Source: Apoda limacodes (lineage: Eukaryota; Arthropoda; Insecta; Lepidoptera; Limacodidae). From it: a stretch of DNA of 64,000 nt. Where the stretch lies: positions 27,359,521 to 27,423,520 of the forward strand of contig OX291544.1 of the NCBI GenBank assembly GCA_946406115.1. The letters run 5' to 3'. This document shows positions 11,501-23,500 of the stretch, one piece after another (position 1 is the stretch's first letter; each line of letters opens with the position of its first letter). The notes under the pieces are model-generated. The model searched no databases and was not told where the DNA came from. It saw nothing but the letters and a program-made list of their open reading frames with translations. A program made the translations under genes and the position numbers.

Positions 11501-14500
11501 TAAGATACTAGTGTTAATCATAACTGTATTTGTAAAATACGATTTTTGTAAAATAAGATACTACGTTACGTACGTTAATTGTGACTGTATTTTAAAAATA
11601 AGGTACTAACCTTAATCATGACTGTATATGTAAAATAATAATTTTGTAATATAATAAACTAACGTTAATTATGACTGTATTTATAAAATATGATTTTTGT
11701 AAAATAAGATACTAACATTAACCATGACTGTATTTGTAAAATAAGATACTAACGTTAATCATGACTGTATTTTCTCCAGGGACATTGTTTTCGATCAGCA
11801 TCTTCAGCGACTTTTTGAAGCTTGACGACAGTTTGGTGGGCATCATCTCGTGCACCAGCAAGATACTCGCTTCCTTCATTTTCGCTTTTGCCACTACAAC
11901 AATGGAAATTTACATTGGTATGTTTAATTACTATACTATACTAATATAAGGAAAAATCTAGTAACCTTAACGATGCTTTAGGGCAATGTTTAGTTGAGCT
12001 ATCAGTCGAAAGAAAACCAGATATCAGCAGTATGAAAAAGGTTTCTTTTAAGAACCAAATTTTACAAGAATGCTGTAAAACTAAGCACACTAAATAAAGT
12101 GTAAGTATGACACTTCACACTGAATAACAAACCTATATGATAAAAAATAATGCTTATCATACACGCCTATATGTATTATGGCCTTTCAGCTGGGTATCAG
12201 AATCGTCTTTAAACCATAATAGATTAGGTACTCTTTTTGAAGAACGTAATATAATTGATTATTTTTTATTTACATCACTAATAACATAAGGTGTAAATGC
12301 CAAATAGCCCATCAATGAAATTCATTGGTATATAAATTCAAGATTCAGGCGTGTTTAACTTGATTGATATTATATCACCAATCTTAGCTATAATATTTGA
12401 TAAATGTGGTGACGAAGGGATATTCCAAGACTTAATGAAATTAAGTAAATTAATACCATTTCTCAAACGTGGAAGTAAAGATGATCCTAATAATTTTAGA
12501 TCTATCTCTATACTTCCTACCTTAAGCAAAATTTTTGAAAAACTTCTGTTAATCAGATGCTGAAACATTTTAACTTAAATCGATTACTCCATCCTCAAAA
12601 TTTTAGTTTTACAAAAGGGCGTTCACAACTGACGCAGGTGTTGCTCTTATCCAACTTGGGAACAGTCACAAAATGACATTGGTATCTTCTGTGATCTATC
12701 AAATGCATTCGACTGCGTGCAACATGAAACTTTTATACGAAAACTGAGTCATAATGGTATTTCGGATTTGGCTCTTGAGCTTATCCGCTCATATTTAAGT
12801 AGTAGAATGCATAAGGTTCAAATCAATGAGGTACAATCCAATTGCTCAGAAGTAAAATTAGGAGTTTCTCAAGGTTCTATTTTACGTCCTTTTCGATTTT
12901 AATTTACATAAATGACTTGTCTTTCTTTGTGGTGCTGGTTACACAAACTGTTATACGGGGTCTTACCGTGATTAGCCGAGGAGATGAGCTCCCGATATTT
13001 CGGTGCCGAAAATCCGGGTGTATACAAAATAGACTGCAGTTGCGGCAGTGCATACATTCGACAAACAAAAAGATCCATCGCGTGCCGCATGAACGAACAT
13101 ATTAAGGCTGTTAAGATGACAAACAAAAGTCGGCCATTGCTGAACATTTATTGGATTTGGGTCCTTAATTACCATCGAATTTCACAATCCGCAAATAATG
13201 TCAAAAGAATGCCACTATGTGCCTAGACTAGTTAAAGAGGCAATTGAAATTCAAAAATATATAAACTTCAAAAGGGAAGATGAGTTTAAATTGTCGACTA
13301 CGTGGAATCCGATGTTAGGATTAATAAAAACAGTCATAAAGTAGTACGTCCAGAAAAACACAGTGACACAGTGAGTATATATTGTCGCGGTGACTTTCGA
13401 GTGAGTTCTAGAAGTTCCGTAACAAAACGAAAAAGAAAGATGGTAGATAGATATGTTTGCCCATAGACTTTGTACAAACTCGCAAGTCCGCCAGTCATCC
13501 CGCGATCATGGTGCTTGCAACAGCACCGAAATATTGGGAGCTCATCTCCTCGGCTAATCACGGTAAGAGCCCCGTATAACATTATATGTAATAGTGATAT
13601 TAACCGTGAATCTTTAAAACAATAATTATTGCTGGTGTCCCGCAAGGCTCTGTGCTATCTCCTACGCTGTTTCTACTGCATATTAATGTCATGTTGGAAA
13701 TCAACAACATGCATTGCTTGCAGATGACAGTACTGGAGACACTTGTCACACGGGTCGAGTAAGCATCCCTCGTTGCGTTGCGGAGGAAAAACGTGAAGAA
13801 CTTGTGTCTGAAATCGAGATCACTCTGTCCAAGGTCTATGACTGGGGACGGGAAAACTTGGTCCGATTCAACCCTACAAAGACACAAGTCTGCGCGTTCA
13901 CCACTAAGAAAATCCCATTCACTGTAGTCCCACAATTCGAGAACGACAACTCTCCCCTCTTTATCTCCAACAGAGATATTTCGAGATCATCTGCAAGAAA
14001 AGGTGAAACTGGCGTCCAAAAAACTTGGTGTTCTCAACAGAGCGAAGCTGTACTTCATGTCGGGGCACAGGTTGCTGCTTTACAAGTCGCAAATCTGGCC
14101 CCAAATGTAGTACTGCTGCCATCTCTGGGCGGCTTGCTTGGCCCTTTTGACTCGGTTCAACGATGGGCTGTGAGAATTGTCGACGATTCCAAACTCACTT
14201 GCGGTATCGAGCCTTTAAGTCTGAGGAGAGACTTTGTCTCCCTGTGTGTGTTCTACCGCTTGTACAATGGGTAGTGTTCTGAGGAATTGTTCGAAATGAT
14301 GCCAATATTTCGGTAACTATTGATCGTAGAGATCTTTGTTTCGGGTGACAGTTGTCAAACTAGAAAGGACTATATATCCGTAAATATTGATCGTAGACTA
14401 GTCGTTTCACTACAGATACTAAACGTCTCATTAAGATCTTTATTTCGGATGACAGCTGTCAAACTAGAGAGGTATATATTTCGGTAACTATTCATCGTAT

Positions 14501-17500
14501 ACTAGTATACGTCACACTTACATTATAATCCATTGGAAAAAAAGTGTCAAAGTTTGCATACCCACAGTTATCTTTTCTATATATTATCGCATCATCGATT
14601 TTTTTCCATAAAATGTCAAACATTTATTTTGTTATGAACTAATTGAAGCTGGGTGTTTAAAATGAATGCGTCTCTTTCTGTCGAATTTTTTCTTCTTTTG
14701 CTGGAGCTGCACCATTTTCAAAGTTGATGATTTCCTTTTTGATTCTCGTCATGTTTTTTTCTAAGACAGTCAACAATTTAGTTATAGTTACATAATTTTT
14801 ATTGATTTGGTGATTTAATTTAGAATTCCAACTCTCGAAAAAATGATTAGTCCGGTGGCGTTGATTGTAAATGCACCATTCACTTTGGTCATTTTCAACC
14901 ATTGCTTTTCAGAGTACCTTAAAAATTACTTTAGTTCAATTTTATTTCGTTCTTTCGACTGATCTTGAATGTATTTATACCTCCCTTAGATTTTATTTGG
15001 CGGTATAACAGAAAGGACTGCACACAAACTTACAATTCGACGAATTAATTTGGATTTCAGTTTTTGCTCCTTAGCCTTTCTCCACACACAATTGACAAAG
15101 TGTTAGTATCATCATTTTAAAATCATATTAGGAAAAAAGACTTTTAGAGGATTGGTAAAAGAACTTTCGAAGTCGGAATGAAATATGTTTTGTTCTCAAT
15201 CAGGGACATTTGCTTTGATACAGTTATATAATATGACTGCTCAGACTTGTCGATCATCAGAGCATATAATACTGGAACAATCTTTGTTGTTTCACTAGTG
15301 CTACCTAAGTCACCGTGTATCGTAAACATTTGTACAAATGGCCGAGGAGTGCTTTTAAAAGTGCCATCTCCAAAAAACTCGTGAGGTTATAATAAGTACT
15401 AAATATTTTAATTTTGACTACTAAAACTAAACAATTTGTTCTCAGTAACGTTTTATATTCTAACTACCTCCTATACACTAAAAGGCTCCTTTATTTGCTC
15501 TAGAAAAACTAAACACTGTTTTAAAACCAATTAATTGTACAGGTACATTCAGAGTAAATAGTAATAAACTAGATTACCTATGTCAATCTTATGTTTATAC
15601 ACTTGTTAAAACATAGGTTTTTATATGTCATTAAATATTGCAACGCCAACTCATTTTTATGCTCAATTTGACACTCAATATTGAAACAGGCAATGTACAA
15701 TTGTCAATAGGTATATAGCCATGGAAATCCAAATTTTACTTTACTATTTTATTTTACCTGCAATCGGCTCTCTTAGCCATAAGCAGATGTTTTCAAGGGT
15801 TTGGGAGTTGAGGGTGGTATTCCAGAGGGTTATAACACCACATTGGTTATAATCAGAATTAAGGTTATCTGATCTAGGACCTGTATTTGTCATCTTTAAA
15901 GGTGAGTCGCATTTTAATTTATGTTTAATATTTATGTGAAAAATGAGTTAATTAAAAAATGACAATGTAGCCATTCCTAACCTTGGTAATGGTCACCTAT
16001 GGTTGGGCAATTGAAATTAATTGGCAAAATAAATTTGTATTGACAAAGGTACCTAATTAATGCTGGACATGCTATGAAATTTGGGATATGGGATTTATGA
16101 AAAATCCGATTTTCGTTTGGTATAATATTGCAGTTTTGGTGCTGTTGTAAGAGGATAGTTAATAGATAGATATACATATATTTTATTGCACACCAAAAAT
16201 GAATTATAAACAAATTAAAACTTAGAAATAAACTTATAAGTAGTATTTCATCAGGCGGTCTTATCGCTTATAAGCGATCTCTACCAGACAACCTTTGGGC
16301 AGATAGGAAAAGAAAAATATATGTCAAATAATGAAAAATATAACGGGATCATAAAGTCATTAAAAACTGTTTTCACAGGTTCATCAGCACTTAAGTAGCG
16401 GCTTTATATTTATTTTCCCTAAAGTCAAAGCAACTTCATTTTTAACTTCATCGGATAAGCACTCTGACAGGTTTCCTGGTATTTTATGACTAGTACTTCT
16501 TTAAACTGGGCTTTCCTTAAAAAAGATGATGGGTTAAAAAAGATAAGCCGAGAAACACATAAAATAATAGGAGTTTTTCTCTTTCTTTTTTCCCATTGAT
16601 CCAACTGATAGGTACGTTCAACTGGTTGTACAAACGACATTTTTTTCTCCGTGGACCAACTAAATAGTTGAACATTAGAAAATCGAAATTTACATGGCTC
16701 TTCGTAATAACTACATAATTTGTAACAGACTAAAAAACGGGTTTCAAATGAGGTTTTCGTATGTACTAAAAATAACTTTGAGTCGGATTAACACAATGAA
16801 GGTTTTATATTGAACTAATCATCATACCTTTTTAACAGACTTTTTAAAGGTAGAAAATTGTAGTTTAAAACGTTTATTGTAAACAGCACTACCAGCCACA
16901 CTATTGGTAGTCGTGTTTACAAATGAAGATACTACCATGGCAACGTTCAAATGTTTTATAGTACAATCGAAAACAAGAAAACAAAAAGAAACCGGCCCAG
17001 TGCGTGTATTTAGTATTATATTATCTTTGTTCTCTACGATCGAAGTAGATTGACGCCGAAAATATCGTTTTTCCCCAGCGACCAACTAAACGGCACAACT
17101 AGGTACATAGCTGGTTGGTGGGATATCTCGGACGTTTATAGTCCCTCGTTTTACCTTTTTTTTTTTATATTATAATGGGCTCGCACGGTCTTAGCAGAAC
17201 ATTTATGCATTTGCCAGAATCAAAGTCAATTATATTATATCGTATCGTGGCGCGGGCGTTACCGCGCGTCCTCGTTTTCAAGTCCCAAGATTGGGCGGGA
17301 GATTTGGTGTGGATCCTCAGACATTGCGCGTCATGTCCTGCTTATTTCTTTATTATTTACTATTCATGAGCCTTCGCTGCACAATTCTTAACACGCTTTC
17401 GTAAAACTTTGCTAAAATATATACATCGAAAGTCACTAAATGAAATTAGAAAAATTAAACAGAAAAAAACACCACTCCTTCTTAAGATTCGCGCCAAAAC

Positions 17501-20500
17501 TCCGTTTTAACTTTTTATTTTTAATATTTTTGCAAATGACTATTGGATGCTGGCGATAACAGTATTGTAATTATTTGATTTGTAAAGCAAACTGTAGATC
17601 CGAAATAAAGATCTTGATTAGATCTTTTACTTCTGTAAAGAAACTACTAGTCTACGATCAATATTTTCGGAGTTATAGCCCTTTCTAGTTTGACAGCTGT
17701 CACTGAAAATAAAGATATTGAGATCTATCACTTCTGTAAGGAAACTTCTAGACTAAAAGCAATAGTTACGGAGATATATTCCTTTTTATTTTGACAGCTG
17801 TCATCCAAAATGAAGATTCTGATGAGATCTATCACACCTGTACAGAAACTTCTGATTTACAATCAATATTAGTAGAGTTATAACCCTTTCTAGTTTAACA
17901 GGTGTCATCCGAAATAAAAATCTTAATGAGATCTATCACTTCTGTAAAAACCTACTGGTCTGCAGTAAAAGGAGGTCTGGAGTTATAGGTAGCCATTTTA
18001 AAGCTATCACCGGAAATAAAGCTTTAAGATTTTTGAGTACAAAACCCTCAATTGAACTTGGTTCAAAACCTTTGGTATTTATATTCCTTATCAAACCCTC
18101 AGTGCGCTAATCCGACTAACACTTAAGAGTATACACTTCGCAGCGCCATGCAGCGGGCTTCGAAACGAATTTCTCATTTTCATTTTGATCATTAGTCGTA
18201 ACCCCAAGCCAAATACCTATGTCTGTGGTTTTCCAAAATCTTGTAAAATGTTTTTATTAACTAGAAGTCTTTTTTTAAACAATTCCTATGAAAAACAAGA
18301 ATAGCTTTTAATTATAAAATTTAACAGAAAACTGACACACTGCAGACCTAGATATTTCTTACGAGAATATGTCTTCAAAATTTCGTGGTGTTTTGTCTGG
18401 AAGTGTCAAAAATAAGTGGAAACTTCGTTTGTATGAAGCATGCTGAGAGGCGCTCCGAATCGTATTCTCTTAACGTTTGTTAACTACAACAACTTCGCTC
18501 GTTTTAAAATTCCGTTAATAAGGAATGATGTTTTGTTCAGTCTAAAACTCGACTGAACGTTGTTTTAAGTACGAAAGCCTTATTTGAGAACCTGCTTTTT
18601 TTAAAGTCGGTTAAAAAGCTTTGATTTATGTAGTTGTACGAAGGGCCATGTAAATTTCGGTTTTCTAATGATTAACTATTTATTTTTTCCAAAAAAAAAC
18701 TTCAACTTCACACCGCTCTGTCCCGTTTGTAGTTAGACCAACGTAAAAAAACCCGACGTCGTTATAATAAAATAAAGCAAATAATAGTAAACAAGAAGTT
18801 ATTAAGAATCTTATAAGAATAACTAAGAACCACGAAGAATTTACATTTACTGTTACTTCCCCTCAAAACTATTTCTGATGACTATGGTCTATATTCCTCC
18901 CTAAGATTTATATTATTAGTTTTAGTATGGATGTGTAACAGACTAATCGCAAATTTCCTCCATTTTTAAAGTCGGTAAATTTTTAGTTTTGAATTAATAA
19001 TATCTCTTATATGGGGACCTACAGACCATTCGCGAACTTTTTTTTGGGTTTCGTGCCTTTAAATCCCCCGCTTTGATCAAGATTCAATTTTTGAATCCGC
19101 TTGCTGCTATTTAATATACTTAGGCATTTACGCCGTAAGCAACTTTCCAGCCTTGCATAACAAATTACTAATTTCTGTGTTGTTGATAAGGGACCATATA
19201 GTAAAAAGAAATAATGCGCAGACTTAGTTTATCTTTGTGGCATAAACTACTTGATTATTTTACTGATTGTATATTTTAGCACCAAACAAATCTAAATAAT
19301 AATACTACTACCTGTATATGTGGATTCTTCAAGTTTTACAGGGGTTAGATTAGTCATGTCGCGGGTTTTACTTCTACTTAACTGGTTAAAAAACTTGAAT
19401 TGGTTTCAAAGTTAGGATAACAGCTAAGTTAGGTAAAAGTTAAGGTTAAGGTTAATGCTATCTTGTAAATAGACGCAAGAGAATGATAAATGAAATGATT
19501 ATGTGCTCTAATTAAATACGAAAAGAGTTAGATAGAACGAACTGCTGACAGAAATATTTTTGAATATCCCGATTAAACCAATTCAAATTGTGACTCAAGT
19601 CAAAGCTAACGCAAAAACCGTGGTATATTTTAAAAATTAGATAAAGATATTTACAAGTCATATCCGTATTAATATTATAAATGCGAAAGTAACTTTATCT
19701 GTCTGTCTGTCTGTTACCTCTTCACGCTTAAACTGCTTTACTGAGTAAGATGAAATTTGGCATGGAGATAGTTTGATTCCCGAGAAAGGACACATGCTAC
19801 TTAAAAACGTCAAGTGTTAGTTGGTTTTGTTTTTATAATGTTGCCGGTAAATCCTACACCGAAAACCGAATTTAGGGCTGTTGGAACCGCAGGTAAATTT
19901 GGCATGGAGATAGTTCTAGCCCCGGGGAAGGACTTAGGCTACTTGAAAACGTCAAGTGTGAGACGGTATTTTCTATAATTGAGGAGTTGCCGTTGAAATC
20001 CTACACCGATAACCGAATTCAGGGCGGGTGGAACCGCGAGCAAAAGCTAGTCTACAATGAACGCATACTGACATTAGTTAAAAACATGTAATTAAATAGG
20101 CACCTATTAACGTGGTTAATATTTTGTTCTTCGAAATTTTTTATTTGTTTCTTTTTTTTTTGGATAAAATTCGAATGGGGTACTTTATTCCCAGAGGAAT
20201 TAACGCGTAATGCCTTTTTAATCTATGTTTCAGCGCCACTGGTGGAAATATTCAACGGGACGTCTTTCATCGCTATGCGGTCCATCGCGTCTAAGCTGGT
20301 CACCAGCGAAGAACTCGGTAAGGATTTAGAAACATCATAGTTTTCTAGTGGTTTTTTTTTCTAAATGCAGTGTACTGTTGTTGGCCGCAGATGGCCTTGA
20401 CAACTGTACGCGGACTAACTTTTGCTGCGGTGCTGCTTCCACTCTGCTGATAAAAGTCGGGGCGGGTTGCACTAAGGTTTCCTGGATACGAACCTCGGCT

Positions 20501-23500
20501 TGGGGCTTGGACACGAACTGCTCTTAAACCAAAATCTGTCTAAATTTGCTGCTGTTTCGTAAAAGCAAAGGTGTTAATTGAGGCGATTGTGAGCATTAAT
20601 TTCAAGTTAAAAAAAGGTTGGCAATATAAATATTATACATACATATTAATGAAGTTTCAACAAGTTTTTTTTGTAAAGCGAAAGTTTTAATTTGTATACG
20701 TATACGTAGGTTCTTTGTATCCCAGATACTCCTACAGAGATGACCGGATAAGGTTGGAAAAAGCGACTAATAATATGAATAATGATACTAAACAGTAAAC
20801 ATTATATTTTAGTACGTCGTTACGTATGTGAACATATGTAATGAATCCTATGAAGTTAGTAAAGGAATAAAAAAATCGGCGTAGAAAATAATATTGTATC
20901 AAAAACATCAGTAATGTTTAGTGCAGCTTAGTTCTTTTTGATTAGGTAATTGTGGGCAAAGTCTTTTAATTTTTAGGGTTCCGTACCCAGAAGGTGCCAA
21001 CGGAGCCCTGTCACTAAGCCTACGCTGTCTATCTGTCTGTTTGTCTGTTAAAGAGGGCTCTAAATTTTAGATCGAAATAGATAGAAGCCTGAATTTTTCA
21101 CACAATATGTGTTAGAATAGGGGTTTATCTAACAAATAATAAAAAGTTAAAATAGTAATAATTTAAGGGGTTCCCCATACAAGAAACACATTTTCATTGT
21201 TTTTGTTTTATCGTAAAAACAGTAATACATATACAAACTTTAAACTTGCATTAAAAAATTGTGTGTAAAGTAAAACAACAAATACTCAAAACCAGCCACG
21301 TGTGAGACGGGCCAAGCCATTACGATTTTTAACTACCGGTTCAACGCCATCTAGCATTATTATTAAGAGTAACAGTAACACATTTGTTTGTTGGAAACGA
21401 TATTCAAAGATAAGCAACGTCGGGCTTGGTCAGTGATTAGATGGGTGACCGCTCAGCTTAGACCCCTTACCATTTTAAACTGACAAACCCCAACGTTGCT
21501 TAACTTTAAGTGTAACTGTTTATAAACTCTTATTATAAAAAGAAAGTTGCTCTATCATGAAAACAGTAACACATAAACTAGCTTCAGCTTGCAGTGATTA
21601 TATTGTGTGTGAGCTCTAAAATATAACAACAAATTATAAAAATCGATCAAGTGCGAATTGGACTCGCACACGTAGGGTTCCGTACCATTATCTATAAAAA
21701 CGGCAAAAAAATCTTGTTTGTTGTATGGGAGCCCCCCTTAAATATTTATTTTATTCTAGTTTTTAGTATTTTTTCTTATAGCGGAAATAGAAATACATCT
21801 TCTGTGAAATTTTCAACTGTCTAACTATCGCAGTTCATGAGATACAGCCTGGTGATAGGCGGACGGACGGACAGCGGAGACTTAGTAATGGGTTCCCGTT
21901 TTTATACCCTTTGGGTACGGAACCCTAAAAACCGACTTAGTGTGAGACGGGCCCGAGTCATTATCACTTTAAATTACCGTTAAAGCGCCATTTTGTTCGC
22001 GGAAACGATATTCAAAGTTTAACAGAACACTGAAACTAAACAGCGCAAATAGAAAAAAAAATCTGGACGTTAAATCAAGCCATCCGAGCAAGGACGTGTC
22101 ACCGCCCACGAGCCCTTTATTCCGAGGACAGAAAAGTCAATCCAGCTCATCCACCGCTACTGCAACCGCCCACAATCTCTGCTGAAGTTAAGAAAACAAA
22201 AGAAGAAAATCATTTTTGAGTACTATGGTAGGTATATCTAAGAATAATAACAAGCTCAGGAAACCAGACACTGAAAATAAACACTGCCACTGGGGTAAAA
22301 TAAAACACAAGTGTTGGAACACTGCAACAGTAAAACAATCCTTCACTGAATATTTAAATTTATGTTTAACCTAGTGATAACGGAAACTAATCGAAAATGC
22401 CTTATTAACGACATAAACTGAATACCATTACAAGACAATAAAATGCATAAGTTGGAACGCCAGTCAAGCATCAAAGGAACAAGAATTGTATTGCCAATTG
22501 GAAACTCCTAACGCCACGTTGATGTAAACCGAATAAGCTGGTGCAAATGAATACCATCAAAGAAGAATCAGAACACAGAAGAGTTTAGAAGCCAACACGC
22601 AGACCACAAACGGCAAAGCAGTCATTTTTCCCTTCCTGTATATATTAACACTTGTATATATTTATCATCCTGCTGGCTAAAGGGTGCTGGTACCGGTCGG
22701 CTCTATCCATCCCACTCCACATCCTAGACTGCGAAGTCCTACACTACCTGCCCTATCTACTCCGTCTTACTGGTGTCTTGGGCAGAGGTAATGGGCACAC
22801 ATAGGAATGCCATGAGATGGACGGGACACTACTAGAATCACTCACTAATGCGGACCGGAAACGTTGCATACCTTCCAGTGGTTGAGGACCCTCCGTTTCT
22901 TCAGTTACCACATTTTTGAACGTTTGCGCTGTTCCAGCCCGCAGTTTTGAGCACTCTACAGAACCCTCTCATCGACAGTTCTTTTCCTATGTGACCCGTT
23001 CCTTGAGTCCTTGCAGTGGAACGCTGGCTGGTAAGACGCTGGAACGGAACGGAAATGATATTCAAAGTTAAGCAACGTCGGGCTTGGTCAGCACTTGGAT
23101 GAGAAATCACTTTGCGGCACACTATTTGTTTTTGTTTTCTGTTTATCAATTACGTACATGGTGTCCGGAACCCTCGGTGCGCGAGTCCTACTTGCACTTG
23201 CCGGTTTTTTATTTTTAAAATGATCTACGTATTATAAATTAAATAAACAGGATTTAAAATAATATTATTCTGTAATGAATCAATAACAATTATAAATATA
23301 GAGTAGTATTTAACCAAACTTACGCATGAACAACTTTTTTTTTATAATTTCATGATTTCAACGTTAATTGTAAGAAAAATTGTTCAAGAGCAAGTATGGT
23401 AAAGATGGACAAAGGCTATATAATATAATTCTCTCTAAACATGTCCAGTTTTTTTTTTGAGATATAGCTGGCCTGAGTGGCCAGCTTGAATATTTACTAA

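Larger units (their letters stand above)
9440..11779 (+). other. Intron of gene A
   Basis: From 9440 to about 11459 I see no gene. A slightly GC-richer patch at 9840-9970 could be part of a repeat but is not recognised; the rest is AT-rich. The last 320 bases are a tandem repeat that runs into the acceptor. Confidence 0.7.
11918..20233 (+). other. Intron of gene A with nested retroelements and satellites
   Basis: Holds, in order, LINE J1 copy B, a Penelope-like piece, a J2 LINE fragment, a ~103-bp tandem repeat, a MULE transposase pseudogene, a second locus of the 103-bp repeat and a GTCTGTCTG-type repeat. Nothing I recognise lies at 11918-12334, 15386-17589 (only repeated GACCAACTAA-type motifs near 16600-17120), 18021-19664 or 20056-20233. 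Confidence 0.7.
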
